Below, one piece after another: positions 57,427 to 64,000 of a stretch of DNA of 64,000 nucleotides. The notes beneath the pieces are model-generated. The model did not search any database. It was not told where the DNA came from and was given only the letters and a program-made list of their open reading frames with translations. The position numbers and the translations under genes are program-made. Source of the stretch: Epichloe hybrida (taxonomy: Eukaryota > Ascomycota > Sordariomycetes > Hypocreales > Clavicipitaceae); the NCBI GenBank assembly GCA_019022495.1, contig JAFEKR010000003.1, forward strand, positions 682,001-746,000, given 5' to 3'. How positions within the stretch are numbered: position 1 is the first letter of the stretch; every line of letters starts with the position of its first letter.

Positions 57427-58722
57427 TCAATGAGATTTAGATGAAACGTTTTCTTTGTCTTGTCGTGCCACCAGTGTCTAGAGGTAACCATGGTATGGTA
57501 CGGCAGGCAGAGAAATGTTGGTCTGTACCAAGTTCACTGTGCGTGCATTACGCCGTGATCAGTGCTCCGTACCTGAATATCAACCCTAAGAGCCCCCAAC
57601 GTGGTTGCTCTCATGCCCAGGAAGTAGAGAATCTCGCCCCCCGGGGGAAACAATCGCCGCCACGCCCTTGATCCAACTTGGTGTCCAGTTCGAATGTCGT
57701 TCCGTCAACTGCCGGGCCTTGCCCAATGTACATGTGACGGTCACTCAGACGCATGGACGAATGGTGGCAGGCCATATTGCCACACTGGCGAGCCGATTCC
57801 CCGTACCACAGAAATTTATATGCACGCCGTGCGACGGACATTGCGCGTTGGCGCACGACGGGCTCACATACGAGCAGGTACACGGGCCTGATGTACGCCA
57901 TATATTCGTCACGGCGTATCTCCTGGCTCGCATCACGGGCAGTGCGTCGAGCGAGGATTTTTGTCAGTGAGCAGCTCCGAGGGGCGCGGCCGAGGGTTGA
58001 AGCTCTGCTGGGTGCTCGCGGTGAGGTGGCGATGGATTGTGCCGACGGCGTGGGCGGACTGTACGATGGCACATTCCTGGCCCATGTGCGATCTGTGAGG
58101 GAATGAGATTTGGGTCGAGTCTCGAATGGGATAGATACTGTGTGCCTAGGTAGGCGGTTTGGTTGTCAAAGTGTAACCGCCCTGCTTGGACCTCGTTTGG
58201 CAACGACCCGTTCAACTGTCGAGCTGTTCCACTCGGCTGTCTCAGCGTGTCCATACCTTTCCTGACCTTTCCTTTAGCTCGCCGCGTGCCAGGTGCCAGC
58301 TGCCAGGTGCCAGGTGCCAGCATCCAAGACAACAACAAACATGTCTTGGTGTGTCGCTGTGATCCGTATCGAGATGCTACTGTCCCGAGTTTCTCCAAAT
58401 CGGGACCTATCTCTCTCAAACAAACCTTCTTCATTCTTTGCCATCTCTCCCCCTTCGAGACTTGACTTGGGCTGGACCGAGGAGAAACATGTTTCGCACA
58501 AGGGGTTCTTGCTGCTGATTTGACATCTCGGGCATTGACCCTGGTGGCGCCGTGTGCTTAGGCATAGGGTGAGTAGTTGAAAAGACACTGGCGGCTGATG
58601 TAAGAGAGGGCATATAAAGTACGCCTGATTCATGACGGCAAGAGGAAAGGGGAGGAAAGAAAAGGAAGAGACTATAGACTAACACAGCCTCGCAGCTTCT
58701 CTCGTCCATTGTCCAGATCACC
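57427..58722. other. Intergenic, 1.3 kb
   Basis: I see no convincing gene; open frames on both strands overlap each other and match nothing I know. A short repeat of GCCAGGTGCCAG units lies at about 58284-58322. A probable TATA-like stretch (CATATAAAG) lies at 58611, about 110 bp before the lipase start. Confidence 0.5.
58284..58322 (+). repeat. Short GCCAGGT/GCCAGCT tandem repeat
   Basis: About five imperfect units of 7 bp (TGCCAGG/TGCCAGC). Confidence 0.8.
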
Positions 58723-59571
58723 ATGCGTCTCAACGCCCACCTCGCAGCCTCACTGGCCCTTTGCACCATCTCATCCGCCCTCCCATCCTCCCAGGACACG
58801 AGAGCCGTCCCGCACAATGACTTTTCCTGCAAGTCCTCCCGTAACCCCGTCGTGCTGTTGCACGGCCTCGGGGCCACCTACTACGAGGACATCAACTTCC
58901 TCGACCTCTGGCTCCAGTCCAAGGGCTTCTGCACCTTCACCCTCACCTACGGCGACTACGACGGGTTCCCCCTCGTGGGCGGCCTCAAGCCCGTCAACGA
59001 ATCCTCGCACGAGATCGCCGCCTTTATCCGAGAGGTCCGGTCCAAAACGGGCTCGTCCAAGATCGACCTCGTCGGCCACTCCGAAGGCGCCTTCCAGGCC
59101 CTGTACACGACCAAGTTCGGGGACGTGTCCTCCATCGTCGACAACATCGTCGCCATTGCCCCGCCCACTCATGGCACAGACTTCGCAGGGCTGTACGAGC
59201 TCACCATGAAGCTGGGCGTCGGCGACGACGTGGGGAAGCTTCTGAGCACGCTCGGGTGCAGGGCCTGCTCGGATCTCACCACGGGTGGCACGGCCATTGC
59301 CAGGCTGAACGACGGGACGCCCATTGTCCAGCCGGGCACGACAGTCACCGTCCTGGCGTCCGAGTACGATGAGCTCGTCACGCCCACCGCCACGTCGTTT
59401 ATCCAGGAGAAGGGCGTCAACAACATCTACGTCCAGGACTACTGCCCGTTCGACCCGGTGGGCCACATCGGCGAGGCGTACGACCTCAACGTGTGGAATT
59501 TGGTGCTGAACTCGTTGGAGAAGCAGGTTGGGAGGAAGTTCTTCTGTCTTGCCGCTTCGCCCGGCAAGTGA
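58723..59571 (+). CDS. Secreted lipase, alpha/beta hydrolase
   Basis: A single exon of 282 residues. A signal peptide is visible at 1-19 (MRLNAHLAASLALCTISSA), with probable cleavage after ALP or nearby. The oxyanion-hole motif PVVLLHGLG is at about 42-50, the nucleophile elbow GHSEG near residue 128, and the acid/His are likely in SEYDELVTP (about 213) and DPVGHIGEA (about 250). This resembles extracellular triacylglycerol lipases of the EstA/LipA class 2 group. GHSEG differs from the usual GHSQG. Four or more cysteines suggest disulfides, as expected outside the cell. The gene has strong C-ending codon bias, unlike its upstream neighbour, so it is probably highly expressed. The antisense strand is also open for 231 codons because of that bias. 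Confidence 0.92.
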   Translation: MRLNAHLAASLALCTISSALPSSQDTRAVPHNDFSCKSSRNPVVLLHGLGATYYEDINFLDLWLQSKGFCTFTLTYGDYDGFPLVGGLKPVNESSHEIAAFIREVRSKTGSSKIDLVGHSEGAFQALYTTKFGDVSSIVDNIVAIAPPTHGTDFAGLYELTMKLGVGDDVGKLLSTLGCRACSDLTTGGTAIARLNDGTPIVQPGTTVTVLASEYDELVTPTATSFIQEKGVNNIYVQDYCPFDPVGHIGEAYDLNVWNLVLNSLEKQVGRKFFCLAASPGK

Positions 59572-60344
59572 ATGGGGCGTACGCAGGTTGCGAAGAGGAA
59601 TAGCGGAAGAGAGACGTGGCCAAGGGGAAAGGAAAGAAGCCGACGATTCATGGACATGGGAAATCTAAGCGAGCTCACATACGCAACATTTTCCCGCCAT
59701 ATCGAGAGCATATTCTACGTCTGTACGTAATGTCTAATGGACCTCCCCCCCCCCCCAAATTCCAGTATACACATATATATAGCTGGGCCGAGATGTGTCT
59801 GGCGCCAGTTTGATCACTAGTTCGTCTGGTGTCCAGAGATACTTTTGCGCCGCATGTTTCGCTTCGGTCTTCTAGGCTGCCCATGATCGACCCAACATGG
59901 TGGGTGTAGGGAATCGGCCTGCTGGACTCGCCCTATGGTGCTCGAGCGGAAACCTGGCTTACATGGATCACTGGGGACTATCCCTTGGTCTGAGGACGCC
60001 AAAGGAGGTTGGCAGGAGGAACTTATCACTTCTATCAAGAGGAACACAGAGAGGTACAGGACCGAGAATGATATAACCCAAGGCGGTGGGTGCGGGTGCG
60101 CGTAGCACATTAATCTCGTGTGAAGAGGCAGAGGCCGTCAAGGTAGCTGATGATGCTGTAGCGTGACCGGGCGGGTTTTGGACACCCTGGTTCTTGTTGA
60201 CGGACGTCTAATCTAGTTTGGTAGTCATTGTTGCCTTAGCATACACTATGTCTTTTATAAGAAATACATCAACGCTCTCTCCAACGTGTGAGGACAGTAG
60301 CTAGCGTTGCAACTCATTACTGCAGCCAAGGTCAGGCAGGGTCT
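59572..60344. other. Convergent intergenic spacer
   Basis: The 3' flanks of the lipase (+) and the disordered-protein gene (-). It has a C11 run at about 59747 and a short TATATATA tract near 59775. No gene seen. Confidence 0.5.
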
Positions 60345-62483
60345 TCAAATAAGCCCCCCTGTCATGGCAACCTCCCGTGACCGTCTCACCTGCTGCTTTA
60401 GCTTTCTCATCTCGGCTCGCCTTCTTCTGGCGTGCTGCTCATCATCTTCACCGGGCCGGACGGCTGTCAGAGTCTCCAGAGCCATCAAGTCAACAAGAAA
60501 CCGGCGGATTCGAAGCCCTGTTCTGTTGCGAACAAAGGCGTCGATTTCTTCATTGCATGCAGCCGATGCGGCGACATGCAGGCCGCGCAACACATCGCGA
60601 TCCGAGATTTCGCGATCATCATAGTCAACCTCGGTAAAATCATGACTGCCCTTGATGGAAGACGTCCTTCTGGGGATGTTGGGCCGCGCAGTCGGCTTTG
60701 GTGGTACACCCCGGCTTTTTGGGCAGCATATTCCGATGTGATGAGGATCATACTGCAGCACAGATACCCTTTTATTCCTGGTTGAGGGAGGGTGTCGTGG
60801 TCGACGTGGACGCGTTCCTCGTTGGCCATCTACGTGCAGTTCTATTCGAGAGTCCAACTCTTGTCGTCGCTGGGGTAGTCGCGCTTGAGATTCGGGCACC
60901 ACAGGGCGATCCTTTTGCGTGCGAGACTTGACAGTCTCCGCGACGGGTTGCCGTCTATAGCTCTGGTTGGCCAGAGAGTCTACCGCTCGCGGGAGTTGGC
61001 CCTCTTGGCCGGGCCGTAGGCGGTGTTGGATATGGCAATCAATGCCCTCTGAATGCAACTTTGGCATGGCCAGTGAATGTCGACGGCCAGTAGTAATGAA
61101 GTTTGGTCGATCTCGGTCACTTCTCCCATCTTTGTTGCCAAACATATCAGGGACAAGTGGGCTTGGCTTCTGGTGGGGGCTGTGTGAACCGGAGTTAATG
61201 TACTCTTGAGCTTGTGGCGCGCTTTTTTGATTCCTCACTGGCGAATTTCTTGGTATTTGCTTGGTGGAGTTCTCCCGGCCATAATTGTTTGGTTTGGTGG
61301 CCGGGGCCTTGAAATGAGCCCAGTCTGTGTCTGTGGTAAAGTCATCTTCTGCTGGAAAGCAGGGCAAGCAGCGACGGGCTGGACGTTTCTTCCCGGAGCG
61401 GCCTTTTTTCTTGCGGTCCGGAGCTTCGTCAATAAGTGCCAATCTGAACTCGTCCATTTTCTTCGGTTCTGCAAAGGATATTTCCGTATTGGTGCTCTGT
61501 GTCTGACCAGAGCTACCATAGCTACCAGAGCCATTGAATCCGTCCACTTGGGCAGGCAGATCACAGCCGTAGCCGCGTCGCCGGAGAGGCCTGGGCGGTG
61601 GCAACCCAGGCTGCAAGTCTCGCAAGTATTTTGGCACGCAGCTAGCCTGTTCTTTCGACGTCACCGCCAAACCTGCGGCCCGAAGCTGTGACCGGAATGG
61701 AAGGAGTTCAGCCACTGTGTGTAGTGTTGCAGCATCGGTAGGCGGGGTTGGTATATCCTTTACTGTTTTGCCTCTTGCCTCCGCCTGTTCTGCGTAGGCC
61801 TCGAGGTCCTTGGTGAAACGGTTCACTGAATGGTTCTGTGTTGACGCGTAAGATCCACTCGAATTCAAGAATGACCGTTGCTGAGATGTACGGCTGCTCT
61901 GCTGTACTGAAGTTGAAAATAGCCGAAGCTGCTGAGCAATACTGCGCGATACAGCTGCCACAAGGGCAGAATCTACAGACTGACGTTTGACTGGGTTTAT
62001 AAGGTCCGCAGCAGCGTCTGTCAAGCTGCGACGGATATTCGCTGGCTCTTTTGAACCGGGGACAAGCAGCTTGCGTTGGGATAGTGCCAAGGGAGGCTTG
62101 GGCGCAGCATCTTTGTTGTGCGGGCGCGAAACGATACCGGGACGATGATTGTCAGGATGGCTATGATTATCACTACTTGAAGGAGGATGAGGAAAAGAAT
62201 CGAGATCGAATGGAGATTCGGACTTGCGCAAATGTTCAGGAACATCGGATAAAGCGTCCGAAGAAAACTTGATCCATGTAGATAATTTGCGCTCTGTGCC
62301 ACGAGGGTTATGGCCGCTATGGTCATCCTCACGAGGCCGCCTTTTAGAAAGGAATTTTCGGGCAGAACAACGGGGCCGGCTAGAACGCCTGGATAGGAAG
62401 ACAACTCGTGAGCGTGGACGACGAGTATCAAAAGTGCTGCGTAATGAAGTGTTTGCCTCAGGGATAGATGCTAGAGGGGCCAT
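60345..62483 (-). CDS. Large disordered protein of unknown function
   Basis: An uninterrupted minus-strand frame of 712 residues from ATG 62483. Most of it is Arg/Ser/Pro-rich and predicted disordered. The folded part seems to be the C-terminal 90 residues (SDRDVLRGLHVAASAACNEE, IDAFVRNRTGLRIRRFLVDLMALETL), which I recall as conserved in uncharacterised ascomycete proteins. A second short conserved-looking segment is VAELLPFRSQLRAAGLAVT at about 260. No catalytic motif, signal peptide or transmembrane segment is seen. A frame of this length without stops, with a distinct conserved C-terminus, supports a real gene. I do not assign a function. Confidence 0.75.
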   Translation of the reverse strand: MAPLASIPEANTSLRSTFDTRRPRSRVVFLSRRSSRPRCSARKFLSKRRPREDDHSGHNPRGTERKLSTWIKFSSDALSDVPEHLRKSESPFDLDSFPHPPSSSDNHSHPDNHRPGIVSRPHNKDAAPKPPLALSQRKLLVPGSKEPANIRRSLTDAAADLINPVKRQSVDSALVAAVSRSIAQQLRLFSTSVQQSSRTSQQRSFLNSSGSYASTQNHSVNRFTKDLEAYAEQAEARGKTVKDIPTPPTDAATLHTVAELLPFRSQLRAAGLAVTSKEQASCVPKYLRDLQPGLPPPRPLRRRGYGCDLPAQVDGFNGSGSYGSSGQTQSTNTEISFAEPKKMDEFRLALIDEAPDRKKKGRSGKKRPARRCLPCFPAEDDFTTDTDWAHFKAPATKPNNYGRENSTKQIPRNSPVRNQKSAPQAQEYINSGSHSPHQKPSPLVPDMFGNKDGRSDRDRPNFITTGRRHSLAMPKLHSEGIDCHIQHRLRPGQEGQLPRAVDSLANQSYRRQPVAETVKSRTQKDRPVVPESQARLPQRRQELDSRIELHVDGQRGTRPRRPRHPPSTRNKRVSVLQYDPHHIGICCPKSRGVPPKPTARPNIPRRTSSIKGSHDFTEVDYDDREISDRDVLRGLHVAASAACNEEIDAFVRNRTGLRIRRFLVDLMALETLTAVRPGEDDEQHARRRRAEMRKLKQQVRRSREVAMTGGLI

Positions 62484-62841
62484 CTCGATTGCATAGCGTG
62501 ACGGCCAAAGCGAACCCGTTTTCGACTGAGACTATCCAAGAAAAGTTTAGACCAAGTATTGGTGATGAGGCATTCGAGTGGACGAAATGTTGTTGTTTGG
62601 TGGTAATTAAGACATGGTGGAAATGCCTCTTCTGCGGTGTGGTCTTGCAAAGGAGTGCAGGACAGGACAAAATGTGAGGCATAAATCGGGAGTGGGCAGC
62701 GGATAGATGGCGAGCCGGGTAGACCAAAATCCTCTTCTCTTCTCCCAAGGTTGGGAAGGAAGCAGGGCCGTTTGGGCTGGCCTGTACGATGGCGACCTCT
62801 GCTTTCCCTCTCAGTCGTTGTGCTGGAACTGGATGTCCACT
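62484..62841. other. Spacer between two minus-strand genes
   Basis: A 358-bp stretch: the promoter of the disordered-protein gene and the 3' flank of the SDHAF1-like gene. Nothing else seen. Confidence 0.5.
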
Positions 62842-63236
62842 TTACTTGATGTCCTTGATACCAGGACCCGAGTACACTTCGAGCTGGCGACGCCCTTTAC
62901 GCAGCAGAAACTCAATGGCGGCGAAGTCACGTTTGTCCAGAGTCAGGCTGCGAACAAACTCGGCTCTGTCAGAAAGAGAGTTAGACAGTTGTCCGCCCAC
63001 AGTGTACACCCCTCGACATGGGCATAGGAACACATTCAACACGCCACGTGCGTACCTGGCGAACTGCTCAAAATGAGATCGGGTGCTCTTGCATCGCGTC
63101 AGATTTTCGGGTTCGGATTGTCACGGGACCAGATGAGAAGTTTCAATTGAGGACTCACAACGGGCTTCTTCCGACTTTCACGCAGACAATGGCGGTAGAG
63201 GCCTAAGACCTCTTTTTGGAGACCGGAATGACGCAT
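62842..63236 (-). CDS. sdh6: Succinate dehydrogenase assembly factor 1 (LYR protein)
   Basis: A three-exon minus-strand gene: 63159-63236, 63056-63087 (32 nt) and 62842-62965. It encodes 77 residues, as expected for SDHAF1/Sdh6. The LYR motif lies at 13-15 (KEVLGLYRHCLRESRKKP). The rest, STRSHFEQFARAEF and LDKRDFAAIEFLLRKGRRQLEVY, is the family signature, with the ARAEF joined across intron 2. The protein acts in the mitochondrial matrix to help insert iron-sulfur clusters into the SDH iron-sulfur subunit. Donors are GTGAGT and GTACGC, acceptors GCAAG and GACAG. It is divergent from the DUS4 gene with 522 bp between starts. The small middle exon makes it easy to miss. Confidence 0.93.
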
Positions 63237-63758
63237 CTCGGCAGTAGGCGAGGCCCGTGGCCGTCGATTCCTGTGAAAATAGGAAGATGCGGAATGCGGA
63301 AGAGAAATTCACAAAGCCGAGCCAGCAGGTTGAGCTTCTCCAATAATAATAGGGACAAATCTGAGGTGTGTCTGGCCAATGGGAAGTCACGAATTCAGTG
63401 ACCAAAGAATTCATTCAGCGGGGCTGCCAGCTTCCATACAGGGGAGTCGACAGAAATGAGTCGCTGTTGATTCGTAGAGGCAATCGACAACGACACGATA
63501 GCATCATCGACTACGATCATAAACATGCCGACTCCTCCATCCGTCCGGCTGGCTAATAGACGGCCAACCTGGAGTTCCCCATCTCCCACTGACTACTCAT
63601 CATCATCCTCATCATCCTCATCATCCTCATCATCTCTGCTCAATTGGCCAAGCTGAAAAACAAAAGACTTCAACACCCACCCTGACAGCTCGCCACGCCA
63701 ACAACAACCACACGAGCAGATCAGTCACTCCATCGATTGTCCAATCCCTCTTCCAGAC
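63237..63758. other. Divergent promoter region, sdh6/dus4
   Basis: A 522-bp region with no gene. It includes a CATCATCCT microsatellite at about 63597-63636. Confidence 0.5.
63597..63636 (+). repeat. 9-bp CATCATCCT microsatellite
   Basis: About four and a half tandem units, 120 bp before the start codon of the DUS4 gene. Confidence 0.9.
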
Positions 63759-64000
63759 ATGGCCGTCAAAGGGGAGAGCCCTCTCGGCCCCACGCCTCAG
63801 TGAGTTGGCTGTCAAGCCCATTTCCCTGTCACCCACCGGTGGCGTCAATTTGCAAGGCAGGCCATAGAAGATAGAAGATGCTAACAGTGACCATCGTCAC
63901 GTAGTCCTCTCAAAATATTCGACACTTGTCGAAGGCAAGACAAGTTCTTGTATGCGTGTGCGCCCATGGTGCGATACAGCAAGGTACTATTGACCTCTTC
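63759..64000 (+). CDS. dus4: tRNA-dihydrouridine synthase DUS4, 5' part
   Basis: A partial gene cut by the window end. Exons 63759-63799 and 63905-63983, with a third exon expected beyond 64000 after donor GTACTA at 63984. The 40 visible codons read MAVKGESPLGPTPH, then PLKIFDTCRRQDKF, then LYACAPMVRYSK. CAPMVRYSK is the diagnostic first FMN-barrel strand of Dus4, which makes dihydrouridine 20a/20b in tRNA. The intron 63800-63904 has GTGAGT donor, GCTAAC branch and GTAG acceptor. Confidence rests on the short CAPMVRYSK motif and clean splice signals. Confidence 0.85.

Noticed and set aside
57605..58106. Overlapping open frames of about 115-150 codons on both strands
   Set aside because: They overlap one another, match nothing known to me, and lack splice context.
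58771..59466. Long minus-strand open frame of 231 codons antisense to the lipase
   Set aside because: It mirrors a highly codon-biased GC-rich gene; the sense strand has a signal peptide and lipase motifs, and the antisense product is low complexity.
1..64000. tRNA, rRNA or CRISPR array
   Set aside because: By eye I found no B-box-centred cloverleaf, rRNA block or regularly spaced repeat array. A tRNAscan run would be decisive.

Overview
The window is nuclear DNA of a filamentous ascomycete (Pezizomycotina). Short spliced genes have GTANGT donors and CTAAC/CTGAC branch sites. The gene set includes fungal markers: CreB deubiquitinase, a multidomain adenylate cyclase, RTC4-like and DUF3602 proteins, and an EPR-1-type BAH-PHD protein. 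An AT-rich island shows repeat-induced point mutation (RIP). Sordariomycetes, probably Hypocreales, is my inference from gene style; the sequence does not prove it.

Layout: (1) 0.5-12.2 kb holds a DUF3602 protein, an Atg22-like vacuolar transporter, a BAH-PHD chromatin reader candidate, F-actin capping protein beta, a conserved protein of unknown function, a FAR1-domain protein, and a calcineurin-like phosphoesterase broken by two frameshifts. (2) 12.2-17.7 kb is gene-poor, with one NAD(P)-binding epimerase-like gene and many short intergenic repeats. (3) 17,673-29,897 is a RIP-degraded nest of two Ty1/copia-type LTR retrotransposons. The outer one has 233-bp LTRs and a TCTTG target duplication; the inner one has 258-bp LTRs and an ATTAC target duplication. 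Differences between the LTRs of each pair are all transitions by eye. (4) 29.9-64 kb is dense housekeeping sequence: lipocalin-like protein, CBS-domain protein, mitochondrial phosphate carrier, CreB, Yos1, Alg12, adenylate cyclase, GH13 maltase, RTC4-like protein, dynamitin, molybdopterin synthase small subunit CnxG, a secreted lipase, a disordered 712-residue protein, SDHAF1/Sdh6, and the 5' end of DUS4.

There is no operon or gene cluster; the genes serve separate cell functions. Many are divergent pairs sharing a promoter region (FAR1 gene with its neighbour, CBS/phosphate carrier, yos1/alg12, cyclase/maltase, RTC4/dynamitin, SDHAF1/DUS4). Exon structures were assigned by eye from splice signals, reading frame and remembered family conservation. 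No convincing new defence, CRISPR or biosynthetic system was found. The most noteworthy items are the nested RIP architecture with mirrored mutation tapers, two inferred GC-AG introns, a stop-free in-frame intron in alg12, a 14-nt micro-exon that splits the CreB catalytic cysteine codon, and the doubly frameshifted phosphoesterase.
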